This document shows positions 1 to 10,936 of a DNA stretch of 64,000 bases, one piece after another. Position 1 is the first letter of the stretch, and the number at the start of each line of letters is the position of its first letter. The notes beneath the pieces are model-generated. The model ran no database searches. It was not told the DNA's origin and worked only from the letters and a program-made list of their open reading frames with translations. The stretch comes from Corythucha ciliata (lineage: Eukaryota > Arthropoda > Insecta > Hemiptera > Tingidae): NCBI GenBank assembly GCA_038030265.1, contig CM075937.1:24408198-24472197 (forward strand), read 5' to 3'. The translations under genes were made by a program, and so were the position numbers.

Positions 1-969
1 TCCGTCTTCCGTTTTAGGACGTGCCTCTCCACTTTCAACCAATTTGTCTCCGGTGAATGATTCGTCCAATATCTCTTGAGCAGACGGACTTGCGGGATCG
101 GGTAGCGTATCGTCGACTTTAAGGGAAGGCCCTCTTCCGACGTTGCCTTCTGAGGACATTTGACCGTCCATGTCGAGAGAAGCTTGAGTCGTGACGACCA
201 AGGGTCTTTCTCCCATTTCAGTGGATACCCCACTTTCATCTATCTTGCCATGAATGTACGGTAGGTTCTGCTTCTCTTGAGGAGATAGGCTCGAGGCAAC
301 GGGTAGCTCTTCGTTATTTCCAAGGGACGACTTTCTTTCTTCCTCCTTACCTTCAGCCGAAGATTGACCATTCATCTCAAGTGAAGGACTTCTCCTTTCC
401 AGAAGCTCATTAGTAATTGATGATGGTGTTTCTCCTTGGTTTATATTCAAAACGTCTGTCACATTACTGCCTTCCGTCGATAATAAGTTCTGAATCCCCT
501 CTGTATTTGTTTCGTCTGCCTGGAAACATTACGATGACCAGTAATTCAACCCGAAAAAAATTACGTACGCTGTCTGGTTCTTCTTTAACGGAAGAAATGT
601 TTTCGTTTTCTGTGCTTTGTTCCAACGGCACAACAGGAGACATATTTTCCATGGCTGTGGTTGGCTCTTCACTCGAGGATGCCACGACCTCATCAATAAG
701 TTGATCATGACTCACGTCAGCGTCATCGCTGAGCTTGCTAGGAATATTCAGAACGTTGTATGGCGCTTTCTTTAAAAATAAAATACAAATGCAATGGCGA
801 ATAAGACGGAATAGAAGTTTTCAAGGCTGCGCACATTATCTGAAACATGTGCATGTCCCTCGGTTTCGTTGGAACTGGTTTCTTCAGATATTGAAGTCAC
901 GTTTTCAGGGTCTTGAGGCGTAGCCACCTTGTCTGGGGGGGCATTGGGGTTTTCATTTTCCTTATTCAT
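1..969 (-). CDS. 5' part of an unrecognised acidic, Ser/Glu-rich protein gene (about 3 exons, runs off left edge)
   Basis: Three minus-strand coding blocks fit together. Block 1 begins at an ATG at 969 (context CAAG-ATG-A) and encodes MNKENENPNAPPDKV and onward. Block 2 starts at an acceptor near 737-733 (attcctag/gcaag) and ends at 569 with donor AGC|GTACGT, phase 0. Block 3 starts at 519 after acceptor tttccag, phase 0, and stays open for 173 codons to the window edge. The donor of block 1 is not settled; AAG|GTGGCT or AAT|GTGCGC are candidates. The product is acidic, rich in Ser, Glu and Asn, with no membrane segment or known domain. Block 3 holds an imperfect internal repeat: SLEMNGQSSAEG then LPVASSLSPQEK, and later SLDMDGQMSSEG then LPDPASPSAQEI, so the unit is roughly 60 residues. 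The two repeats argue that this is real coding sequence. I do not recognise the family. It lies downstream of the lola 3' exons on the same strand, so it is probably the next gene; a further lola C-terminus seems unlikely without fingers. Confidence 0.55.
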
Positions 970-1202
970 CTTGCGGCTTGAATTTTTACTTCATATGCTA
1001 ACCTTTTTTCATTTTTGAATAACGAAACTCTACCGAATTATTACCGTGGAATGGATTAAGGCGGGGGATTAGGTAAGCCGTCCACTCGAACCGTGTTCGG
1101 CCGAACGGATCGTCGTCCGTACACCGCCGAATGTTCTGACGCAAAGGACTCGGTAAATTTCTCAATATGGGATCATTCGGCTTAGTTAAGCCGAACCTTA
1201 AG

Positions 1203-1245
1203 CCAGGGGCGTAGCCAGACCTTGGTGTAGGGGTGGGCAGAAGAT
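1203..1245. repeat. terminal repeat of GGCGTAGCCAG element family
   Basis: gccaggggcgtagccagacc followed by a gtggggtgggcag-like stretch recurs in inverted form at 4690-4795 and, more diverged, at 2671-2720, 2927-2952 and 22815-22835. These look like ends of related TIR elements. Confidence 0.5.
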
Positions 1246-1427
1246 ACTATATGCACCAGAGACCCCAGCAAGAGAACTGATAGTTCGTCTACATAGCTAT
1301 AGGCGCTTTAAAACGTTGTACACTACATGTTATGTACTAAAACTGGTGGTTTGAACCCAAATGGATGACTTCACGTCAAAATAACTGACGACTCTGCCTA
1401 AAACCTACGATTTTAGCCCTTATAGGG

Positions 1428-1795
1428 GAGTTCTCATGTGTTTCCTCGACCCCCCTCCAATCCAATCATACCTCGCCAACTCCACGTATGTAAATTACCG
1501 CCGCATTTCTTCACCAATCCTGGACTTCAAGGGCTCATTTAAATCTTCAGGAAATTCCGCACAACCGTACGATCTTCTTTTTTCATATTTTATCCCTAAA
1601 ATAACTGTAAAACGCACATTAACTTTTACCTTGAAAATTTTCACACTCTTTCGACGACTTATTTAGGAAAGGAAGATCGTACGGTTGTGCGGAATTTCCT
1701 GTAGATTTAAATGAGCCCTAGGCGGGTAATTACGTACGTAGGCGAGGAATGATTGGAGGGGGTCTAGGAAACACATGTACAACTCCCCCTTAAGT
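1428..1795. repeat. foldback element (two-arm inverted repeat), copy 1
   Basis: Left arm 1428-1585 and right arm 1665-1795 are reverse complements, sharing TTCAGGAAATTCCGCA, cgtacgatcttc and the G-run end ggagggggtc. The loop contains TTAACTTTTACCTTGAAAAT. The same arms and loop recur at 60750-61135, so this is a mobile foldback/MITE family. Confidence 0.75.
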
Positions 1796-2034
1796 GGCGA
1801 TTTTACCCCAAAGAACAAATGATTTCTCGCCGAGGCTGACGTGTTGTACCAAAACATAAAATTAATAACGTTTCCCATTTGCACAAAACTCTAAATTTGG
1901 GTTGTTAATTTCCTCCCGTTCACTCCGAATTAAATTTCATGTTAATTGATAAGACGGATGGAAATGAATTGACCCGTTGCAAAATTGTAGGCAAATGGTG
2001 AGCGAAATTAGTTAAAATTTTATTTTTAGGGCGA

Positions 2035-2580
2035 AATCGCCAGTTCTGTAGTAACGAAAGTTGGTAGTTTCACTTCAAAACGGAATATTTTACCACCGAA
2101 ATGACGATTTTACCCCAAACCCGGATATTTTACTCCAAAACTGACAATTTCCCCATAACTAATATTTTACCCAAAACGGACGATTTCAACACAAAACTGA
2201 TGATTTTACCACAATACTGAGGATTTCACCACGACATACATACTGACGATTTCACCACAATACTAATGATTTGTTCCAAAATGAGACCAAGTTAACTGGC
2301 GTAACAAGCCCAAAAATGGATATTTTACTCCAAAACTTACAATTTGACATGATACTGACGTTTCCCCCAAAACGGATGATTTTACGCCGATCTTGCGATT
2401 CTGTGTCTTGAAAAATCTGGCGCTTTTAACACAAAACTGACAGTTTCGCCACAATACTGTGGCAAAATTGAATCTTTTACCCCTCAAAAGGTTCATTTTA
2501 CCACGAAAAGAACTTTGTTTCGACCGAAAAGGGAATATTTCACTCTAAAACTGACGATTTAACTCCCTACCTGAACTACT
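2035..2580. repeat. degenerate tandem repeat, about 20-23-bp unit
   Basis: Repeated versions of gacgattttaccccaaaact and gacgatttcaccacaatact fill this stretch, with point differences between units. No coding or TIR structure is seen. Confidence 0.75.
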
Positions 2581-2670
2581 GTTCCGTCACATATCCCATT
2601 TCACTCTACATTCTACGTATTTTTTACATGTAGACGTAGAAAATAATACTTTACACGTAGACGCACATCT

Positions 2671-2952
2671 CAGGTGCGTAGCCATGATTTCTTTAGGGGG
2701 GGGGGGTCCGATGTAGGTTCGGTGCGGCGGGGGGAGGGGTATTTCCACTCAATGCCTACTCTTTTCAGTTTTTAACTACATATTATTATTATTAACATTA
2801 CTATTATCATTGTTGTGCGATATTATTCCAATGCGTGAGCGGAGAAATTGAAAATAAAAAGTCTCCTTCAAAACATGGGACATTAATCTGAAATTTCGGG
2901 GGGGGGGGTCCGGACCAGGTGGACCTCCCCCCCACTGGCTACGCGCCTGCCA
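2671..2952. mobile_element. small TIR element with terminal CAGGYGCGTAGCCA
   Basis: Left end caggtgcgtagccatg plus an 11-G run; right end has a C run then actggctacgcgcctgcca, the inverse. Interior is AT-rich with ATT repeats. Confidence 0.55.
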
Positions 2953-3039
2953 CATCCCTGTCGGTTACCCGCGTCGAGGACTACCGTCAGGCCATATATC
3001 AGACTACATTATCTCCTAGATGCATGCCAAATAGACCGA

Positions 3040-4435
3040 GAGCTGGCGACAGTCCCATTCAACCGGAAGAACATAGTTACCGAATGTGTGCAAAATGATG
3101 GCATTCGACCCCATATTTACGAGTCCGGAAGTCTGCCATGCTGTATCTGGGACCTAAGGATTTTATAGCTAATTAAAGTCCTTAATTTGGGACATGAATT
3201 TATCCAGAAGAACATAGTCCCGAAACTAGTCTCATTCGAAAGGTTTTATGAAGCTGATTACGAATATGATCGTCTGCCGCCGTCTGCCTGGGGCATTTGC
3301 CCTCTGTGGCTCGCCAAAAACACGTAACTCGGTAACTTTTAATTAACCGGAAGAACACAGTCCTGAAACTGGTCTTATTCGATAGGATTTATAGAGATGA
3401 TTACAAATACAATCGTCTGCCGGCGTCTGCCTGCAGCATTAGCCCTCGGTGGCCAGTAAACTCCATAAATCAGGGGCATTAATTAACCAGATGAACTAAG
3501 TCCGGAGAATGGTCTTTTGCGACACGTTTCGTGTGGCTGAATACGAAAGTGATCGTCTGCCGGTATCTGCCTGGGGCACTTGCCCTTAGTGACCAGTCAA
3601 ACTGCACCGGAGGAAAATGATTAACCGGAAGAACATAGTCCTGAAACCAGTCTCATTCGAAAGGTTTCATGGAGCTGATTACGAATATGATCGTCTGCCG
3701 CCGTCTGCCTGGGGCATTTGCCCTCTGTTGCTCGCCAAACTCACGTTATTCGGTAAATTATAATTAACCGGAAGAACACAGTCCTGAAACTAGTCTTATT
3801 CGATAGGATTTATGGAGACGATTACAAATATAATGGTTTGCTGGCGTCTGCCTGGGGCATTTGCCCTCGGTGGCCAGTAAATCCTTAAATCAGGGGCATT
3901 AATTAACCGGATGAACTAAGTCCGGAGACGATCACTTTCGTATTCAGCCACATGAAACATGTCGCAAAAGACCATTCTCCGGACTTAGTTCATCCGGTTA
4001 ATTAATGCCCCTGATTTAAGGAGTTTACTGGCCACCGAGGGCAAATGCTCCAGGCAGACGCCGGCAGACAATTTTATTTGTAATCATCTCCATAAATCCT
4101 ATCGAATAAGACCAGTTTCAGGACTATGTTCTTCCGGTTAATCAAAATTCACCGAATTCGTGAGTTTGGCGAGCCACAGAGGGCAAATGCCCCAGGCAGA
4201 CGATCATTCGTAATCAGCTTCATAAAACCTTTCGAATGAGACTAGTTTCGGGACTATGTTCTTCTGATTAAATTAATGTCCCAAATTAAGGACTTTAATT
4301 AGCTATAAAATCCTTAGGCCCCAGATACAGCATGGCAGACTTCCGGACTCGCAAATAGGGGGTCAAATGCCATCATTTTGCACACATTCGGTGACTATGT
4401 TCTTCCGGTTGAATGGGACTGTCGCTAGCTCTCGA
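3040..4435. repeat. 1.4-kb array: 141-bp tandem units arranged in two inverted arms
   Basis: Units begin about 3063, 3203, 3345, 3486, 3625, 3767 and 3906, each with a version of aaccggaagaacatagtcc and of gatcgtctgccggcgtctgc. From about 3920 the sequence turns around: 3920-4435 is the reverse complement of 3040-3560 with small indels. It ends with the inverse of its start (gagagctggcgacagtccc / gggactgtcgctagctctc). Confidence 0.85.
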
Positions 4436-4689
4436 ACTAAAAGATTAATAATATTTCATTGTCATAAATCATCATGTTAACAACTAATTGTTGAGCTGAT
4501 ATTGAAAGACAAAAAAAGAAGCTAGACCTGAGAAATTCGCCTTTGAGGGATCTGCGAAAATGTATTTTTAGGGCGGGAAAATTCTCGAAATTCGTTTCTT
4601 TTAGTGAGCCGATTTTTTTTTTTTTTTTTTTTTTTTTTTAGTGAACGATCAACGTAACAGAATATGTGGCTACCCTGAAGGATTTGTAC

Positions 4690-5900
4690 ATTTTGAAGGG
4701 GTGGGCAGCTGCCCACTAAGCCTTCGCTATCACATCTAGGGGAGGGCAACTGCCTCCCTCCCGCCCTCTGGCTACGCCCATGCCTTGAACAGAGGTGATG
4801 AAATCCACCATTACAGTTCAGTATTTGTGAGTGAGCAAGTTTGAGCGAAATTAAAAGTTTCCTGGTAGAATATTCTAGGTGTTGCAAGTTTCCGGTCTTT
4901 ATTACTTACGCAAAATTGCAATTTCCTGTTCTTTATTATCCCGAAATTTGAGTTTCGGGGCTAAGTATTAGCGAAATTGCTAGTTTGTGGTATTTATTTT
5001 CGCGAATTGCAAGTTTCTGGCTTGTTTTTAGTGACCCAGTTTAGCAGCCCACGACAGCGTTCAAAGTCTGAAGTTATCCGCAAGATGCCAACATTTGGAA
5101 GCTAAATATTCGCGAAATTGGAAGTTTCTTGGATGAATATTCGGGAAAAAGCAAGTTTCTTTGCAGTAAGCGGTTCCATCCAATTTCAAAGTAGGACTTT
5201 TTGCCTAACACACCATCCGCCGACACGAAGGCTTGAGTGGACCGATCCTTCAGGACCATTTTTACCGCGCCAAATACGCCTCCAAATATTATTAGGCGTT
5301 GTCGGCGCCGCCGAAAATGGCACGTTTGTGACTTGTCGTTGGATTTTTTTTTTTTTTTTTTTTTGTGGCCTCCTCACGTGATTGCCCAATGATATAATCG
5401 GGTCCTTTGTGCGCTGTTATCTTCTCTGCGAGCAAGCTTACAAGCTTGCGCCTTTAATTGACAAAATACGCTAATTCCCACTTTCTGTACATCCTTAGGC
5501 GGCTGTTCTTGGAGCAATTACGCGGCTAAAAGTTTTAGTAATGCTGATATTCTTGGATGAAATAGCGAAGAAGCGCTTATTCTTGGCTAAAATTGAGAAA
5601 ATGCGACAATTCGTCGTTGCTCATACAACTTTCAGGCCAAATTTGAGAAAAAACTCTCTTGTATTCGGGCATATCCACGACTTAAATTAAGGAAAAGCGA
5701 TGATTCACGGCTAAAATTGAGAAAAAGCGATCATTCAGAAGTTTGGCTTAGGGAAAGTGCCAACCCCGCGAAACGATTTTTTATTGGAGGGAAAAGCAGC
5801 CAAGTTGGCTTTGAAAGAGATAAAGGCATGAAAATGGAATTTTTGCCAAAGCGAAATTGGTGTTTAGAAAGAGCCAAACCCGCGAAATTTTGTTTTCTGG
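4690..5900. repeat. TIR-like end followed by degenerate repeats; no gene seen
   Basis: 4690-4795 is the inverted form of the 1203 terminal repeat. 4830-5190 repeats versions of gcgaaattgcaagtttctgg; 5520-5900 repeats versions of ggctaaaattgagaaaaagcg. Long T runs lie at 4613-4640 and 5346-5364. The open frames here are repeat translations. Confidence 0.6.
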
Positions 5901-6508
5901 AAGATCCATTTTCCGAATTTGTTCATTTGCACAAGTAAAGGATGATAAGGGGCTCATAGCTCATAGAGATTTCCGCCCCGGGCTTCGAGAAGTCTACGCG
6001 CCGCTGCGATCCGGCTATTGCCCAATTTGCCATAAAGACTGCGGCGAGCTGTGGCACAAGGACCCACAAGCCACAAATCGCGCACCGGGCTCGCTTAATA
6101 CGGGCACGAAGTGAACAGCTCGATCAGGCTCAGGATCAGGGGGAAAGGGGGGTGAATATTTTCTCCATCTTTATCTCCTTCTTCTGGTTCAGTTTGTCTT
6201 AAGTATCTCCCTCCCTCGCCAGATAAATTTTTTTTCCTCAAAATTTCTCAAATTTTGCGACCCCTCAAAGTTTCGGGCTGGATAGCCCGGTAGTCCCCTC
6301 CCCCTTGATGATCCGGCCCTGAGTACCCCGTCCCTTTCCTTCAATGTAGGACGAGTCCTGGTTACGCCACTCGCTATGCGAAACAGGATCATGCAAATGG
6401 ATGAATGGGCTCTCATGCTAATAAAAATAGTTCAGTCAGCTGTAAATGTTTTTACTTTTCTTTTTAAATCACAATTATTTGTTAGTACATCGTTAAATGT
6501 ATCATTTT

Positions 6509-6693
6509 TCAAAACACTGGCACGTGCGTTATTAAATGCTGTTGGAGATGGTGTTTGTGCTTGAAATATTTTTCACAGACGTGGCATTTGAACTGTGGCG
6601 TCACGCCGCACTCAAGCCGCCTGTGACGAACGAGGGAATTTCGGTTTAAGTAGCGCCTTCCACACACAGCGCACTGGTGTTCCAACTCCGGTC
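6509..6693 (-). CDS. lola: lola alternative 3' exon, paired zinc finger (last one in the window)
   Basis: This exon is found by reading the minus strand directly. Acceptor ctttaccgcaaaattaag; coding starts at 6693 in phase 1 (GA CCG GAG) and ends TTT TGA at 6509, 61 codons. It encodes PELEHQ, finger 1 CAVCGRRYLNRNSLVRH with RRLEC, connector GVTPQFK, finger 2 CHVCEKYFKHKHHLQQH with LITH, and VPVF. It is followed by degenerate repeats, so it may be the most distal finger exon, unless more lie beyond 1. Confidence 0.8.
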
Positions 6694-7132
6694 CTTAATT
6701 TTGCGGTAAAGAAAACAACAGAAAAAATAATTATTAACCAGATAAATTAACAATAAGATCAAGAATAAGAAGTGTTTGTAGGGGTTCGGAGTCTCGTTTA
6801 GGGTTCTCTCACTTTTCATTTTTATTTTCCTGAAGAAATTGAGTCAATAAAAAAAATAAATAAAAATAAATTAGTATCTAGGAACAGGCTAATACGTTTA
6901 ACGTGGGGTTTACAAAAATATTTCTGGCGGTAACTATTTAAGGAAGGCAAGTAAAACGCGCTTTCGTACAAAAAAAAAAAAAAAAAAAAGACTAGTTTTT
7001 TCAAGTGGTTTATCCACTAAAAATCACAGCTAAAATTGCAGGCTATCTGTAACAAAACAATAGTTTTACAACACAAAAAATACTGATTTCGTTAACATTC
7101 ATTAGAAAAATATAAGTTTTGTCAAAATGGAG

Positions 7133-7350
7133 TCATCGATTCCAATGGGTCCTCATGTGTAACATAAGGTTATGCTTATGTTTCGACTTTTTATGACAAA
7201 TCGGACACTCAAATTTCGGGTCGACGCCACACTCGAACCGGATATGACGACTCAGAGAGTGAGGACGGGCGTAGCTGTTACCACATTTGGTACAGGTGAA
7301 TTGACCACCGCCGCCTCCGCCCGTTGTCGTTACTTTGGTCATCAACAAAT
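7133..7350 (-). CDS. lola: lola alternative 3' exon, paired zinc finger with Gly-rich lead
   Basis: Acceptor ttcagcatcatttcgcttcag; coding starts at 7350 in phase 1 (AT TTG TTG ATG) and stops at 7133. It reads LLMTKVTTTGGGGGGQ, then CTKCGNSYARPHSLSRH with IRFEC (C2HC), connector GVDPKFE, CPICHKKSKHKHNLMLH with MRTH (C2H2) and a short end WNR. Finger 2 spacing to the final His is x3 instead of the usual x4, acceptable for C2H2. Confidence 0.85.
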
Positions 7351-7733
7351 CTGAAGCGAAATGATGCTGAAAAGCGACCGCAGCCGCTCTTAATTGGCTA
7401 TGAAGGACTGATGTTGGTGTCGATGATGATGAAGACGGCTGATGGTCTGTGTGGGCAAAAAAACATAACAGCTTGGCGAGAAAATCTGATTATTTTTGTT
7501 TTTTAGTTTAGGAGGTTTAAAAGGCGTGGATAACAATATGAGAGGACGGGAATAATCCAGGAAGAATAGGTATGAAGGAAATAAAATTTGTTCGTATTTT
7601 TCAACTTAGGCGGAAATTGGTTGAAGGGACCGGAAAAATTTGTACTTCCCGTGTCACACAGACAAATCATTTAATACATAATATTATAACGATTCAACAG
7701 CGGGTTTACAATAAAACAGAAATGACTCGACGA

Positions 7734-7870
7734 TTATTTTTTCTGTGAATTATCAGCATTGTTTGAGGCGTTTTTCACGCAGACGACAAGATGCTTTAGT
7801 AGGCTGGCCGCGTTTTCAGATTTGAATACACACGACGGACATTTGAACCAGACTTTTCTCACGTCACTTC
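7734..7870 (-). CDS. lola: lola alternative 3' exon with a single C2HC finger
   Basis: Acceptor tttgtgtcttttcgtag; coding begins at 7870 in phase 1 (GA AGT GAC) and ends at 7734. It encodes SDVRKVWFKCPSCVFKSENA, then ASLLKHLVVC and the tail VKNASNNADNSQKK. Only one finger is present, C-x2-C-x12-H-x3-C, with no second finger before the stop. Single-finger C-termini exist among insect lola isoforms, so this may be complete. Otherwise a partner exon could supply the other finger; none with matching phase was seen nearby. The open frame running upstream of 7870 is intron read-through. Confidence 0.65.
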
Positions 7871-7999
7871 CTACGAAAAGACACAAATAGAGGAAAAAAT
7901 CAACATCAAACACGTCAGAAACAAACCAAACTTGTACACACGAAGCGATTTCGCGGCACAACACATAGCGTTGATTAACATTCGTGGTCATAGAATTTT

Positions 8000-8718
8000 T
8001 TTGGAAAGGATTGAATACGATTTCGCTTGAAAAATTGCTTCGTGTGCACAGGGCTTAAAGGAAATATTTAGGCGATGATAGGGAGATTTTGCAAACAGAT
8101 CCGCTAATTTAAACGTTAACACTATTTACATTTTGTCATCCATATTTTTTTCTTGTACCTGGTAAGGCACTCACAAAAATTGAAATTAACGTTTCCCAGA
8201 CATACTGCAAGATTTCCTTATCTAGACGAGATAAAGGGCTTAAAATCACATACTGTACCTAATTCATGTCCGGAGGTCAAAATTCATCTTTGAATCGCAA
8301 CCAAATTATGAAATGATATCGTACCTAAACTCCGGCTAGAACGTGACACTAGCAGATTGTTCCTGTTAACAAAAAGTACCTACAAAAGGTACCTTTCAAA
8401 TTGTCAGACTCACTGAGTCTGTTTGAAAGCGCCCCAGGAGCATTCCAAAACCGTATAGACTCAATTTGAGGCGAGTGTCGGGGCACGAGGGATTTTAGGA
8501 AAACGAAATCGCTATGAAAGGGCTATTAATGATGTTTCACATGGGACTAAAGCCTTCCTTAGAGACTTCCAAGCCCTTCCTTAAAATTCAAGTTCAGAGC
8601 AAAACACGTTATTACGTACACTGGTTACGTCAATAAGTAGATCTGCATCAAGCAGTTAACTCTCAATTTCCGAAATGAAAAATCGATGGACGGTTTGCTC
8701 CTTTCAAGTCCAACGCTC
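8000..8718. other. intergenic/intronic DNA, no gene
   Basis: Between lola exons. 8081-8130 carries ggagattttgcaaacag and gttaac motifs resembling the TIR of the 58632 element, suggesting an old partial copy. Nothing else supportable. Confidence 0.4.
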
Positions 8719-8850
8719 TGCCCCCCCCCCCTATTCTGTAACTCGTAACGCGCGCGTTAGCAAATTTTCTCAGCAGATTACTTTCAATTATTTACCTTGT
8801 TTATTTCGCTAACGCACGCGTTAAGAGTTACAGAATAGGGGGGGGGGCAG
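8719..8850. mobile_element. 132-bp MITE with C/G-run ends
   Basis: Left arm is an 11-C run followed by ctattctgtaactcgtaacg and cgcgcgttagc; right arm gctaacgcacgcgttaagag, ttacagaatag then a G run. Arms pair over about 40 bp. Confidence 0.75.
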
Positions 8851-9600
8851 GTCTGGGTAACAACCTCACTTAGCCAAGAGGCATTTACATGTGACTACCA
8901 ATTTCCTCAAGTGGCTCATTGAATAAGTGCGTTTTGTTCTGCAAGCAGTCACCCAACAGATTTTGTAGACCACATCGGTGGAATGGTTCCTCTAGGGATC
9001 CTCTCTGTTCCAAATAAGAAAGAGGCAAAATAAAATCGATTGAGACACGCCCGACCGACTCCAATTTGCATACAGTGACAAAAGGACAGTGTGTCAGTTT
9101 TAAGAGTACTGCTTTGGGTTGACTACTGAGGGTGCGTTTAATATAACATCTCACGGGAGTTCATGGTAAGAGGACTAACTCTCCTCAACTTCAGAGTCGA
9201 TCAAATTTCAGGTTCTAATTGATAGAAGCAATGCTGGGGAATAGGTGGCTGAATGATGGGTGGTACGTAGTAAGGGGCGGAGTGGAGAAGGACTGCTCAA
9301 GGCTCGTAACTTTCGCATTGTCTCTCAGTTATTAGAGGTAAAGGCTCGTTCACAAGCTCTATGTTTGCGTTGGGTGAAGCGTATGCAACCAAAACATTTT
9401 ATTCCCTCGAAAAATGAAGAATTTTGATAGGATGCGTAGACACTACACAACACGAACATAGAGCTTGTTAACGTTTAAGGATTTGAGAACCTTGTGCACC
9501 TGATGAACCTGTCAGTACACGTAATACAGAAGTGGTTTCACAGAAGGGATTGGCTGTAATGGAATCCACCTCCCTATACCGGTTGTCCCTCTGTGAATGC

Positions 9601-9840
9601 TCCGCGCCAAACTTTCAGAACTAAGTACAACCAAATTACTTTGCAGTCTCCTCTTTAGTACGTCGAATGCATTTCGGGCACAACTGTGACCCCTCATCAG
9701 CAACTGACACCTTCTACTGCAAGTAACACAACTCGAGTTACTGGGGGGGGGGGGGAGTTGTGCCCGAAATGCATTCGACGTATTAAAGAGGAGACTGCAA
9801 AGTAATTTGGTTGTACTTAGTTCTGAAAGTTTGGCGCGGA
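9601..9840. repeat. 240-bp inverted repeat with internal TGCATTTCGGGC motif
   Basis: Left arm 9601-9686 and right arm 9756-9840 are near-perfect complements (tccgcgccaaactttcag / ctgaaagtttggcgcgga). The inner part contains gaatgcatttcgggc and cccctcatcagc, as in the elements at 34150 and 40480. A 13-G run lies in the loop. Confidence 0.75.
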
Positions 9841-10526
9841 GGATTGGCTGTAAACACAGAGAAGCCCAAGCTTATCCTCGTTAAGGTTGAAAACTGTTGT
9901 GGTAAGGGTGTACATGGATAGCCAGACGGCCAAGCCAATGGTTGATTCAGGCCTGAGTGCCAGAAATTGTGAGCTCTCATAAGTACAGGAACTGGGGACT
10001 AAAGTTAGTTTAGCGTGGATCCCATCCCAGACTGCGCATAGAGGTTTGAGGGTAATGAGCGAGCGTGCATGCTTGCTAAAAGAGGAGTTTCGCTTATCTT
10101 AGCATTATCGGTGCGAAACCGTCCATTGTGGCATCTAAGAAAGTGGAATGATGTAGGTTTAGAAACTGGACCGATAAGCTCGTGAATATGCACGGCCGCC
10201 CCAGCTTGAGAATAACAGGGATCGGAGACGTGATTGGAGAGTGTATAGCCCTCTCGATTTAGGTACCCCAAGATTTGAGAAGGCTAACCCCTTTCTCAAT
10301 TTTGGCGATACTTAATGGCCAACAATTAAAATTCTCGGTTTTCTCGACACAGAGAATACGAAAATCGATACGGTTTTTCGGTCAGACTTCCCGCTGAAGG
10401 GACTCTCACTGTGATGTCAACGCTTTTGGCCACTCACGCACTGATCTTATCTATTTTCGTGCACGGGGTGGGACCGGACCTTGAACAGATGTATCCAACG
10501 CACAAATATTTTTGAGAATTTACCAG

Positions 10527-10862
10527 CTACTCATTGAAAAGAGGTTCAACCACAATTCGTCGCAAAATGTTAACGTCGGGATCAAGAGTAGAAGCAGGTG
10601 TGCCACAAAGCATAGCGGACAATGCTAGCTCGAGGTCCCAGTTGCAATGCCTGAAAAAGAAAATAACACGAAGAACCGAAGAAGCAGACAGCAAACTACT
10701 CGAATAATACTTACCTGAAAAATCGTTGAACCCACGATAAAACCGCCACTTCAGGTCTAATCTAAGTTTTTTCCAGACTGCTGGAGTATTGAGATGAGAT
10801 CTATCGAACGTAAATCCCTCGCAAAAAAGCACCCTCTCCATCACACTAATATCCCTCAAAGT
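10527..10862 (-). pseudogene. two-exon C-terminal unit of unknown family with a 5-bp duplication frameshift
   Basis: Exon A (10862-10715) has acceptor tggtatttag and a perfect donor TTTTTCAG|GTAAGT; exon B (10650-10527) has acceptor ttattttctttttcag and ends with TAG. Exon A reads TLRDISVMERVLFCEGFTF, then DRSHLNTPAVWKKL. There the sequence contains a direct duplication, tctaa at 10756-10760 and again at 10761-10765. Counting only one copy, the frame continues RPEVAVLSWVQRFFR and joins exon B exactly in phase: HCNWDLELALSAMLCG, then DPDVNILRRIVVEPLFNE. With both copies the frame is lost and the spliced product stops soon after the junction. The protein looks mainly helical; no family recognised. 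It lies between lola finger exons, but entry phase is 0 or 2 instead of 1, so it may be a nested gene or a remnant. The duplication could be real, allelic or an assembly error. Confidence 0.5.
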
Positions 10863-10936
10863 CTAAATACCACCACAGTTTATTTACTTGAATAACTCAC
10901 CCACAATTTTGATTTATCATAATAATAAAGAGGCAT

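Noticed and set aside
3040..4435. CRISPR-like array
   Set aside because: Units are contiguous 141-bp repeats without unique spacers and the genome is animal.
5857..6114. Plus-strand frame with CPICHKDCGELWH, zinc-knuckle like
   Set aside because: Spacing does not match a lola finger or a CCHC knuckle, it lies on the opposite strand in repeat-rich DNA, and no splice sites support it.
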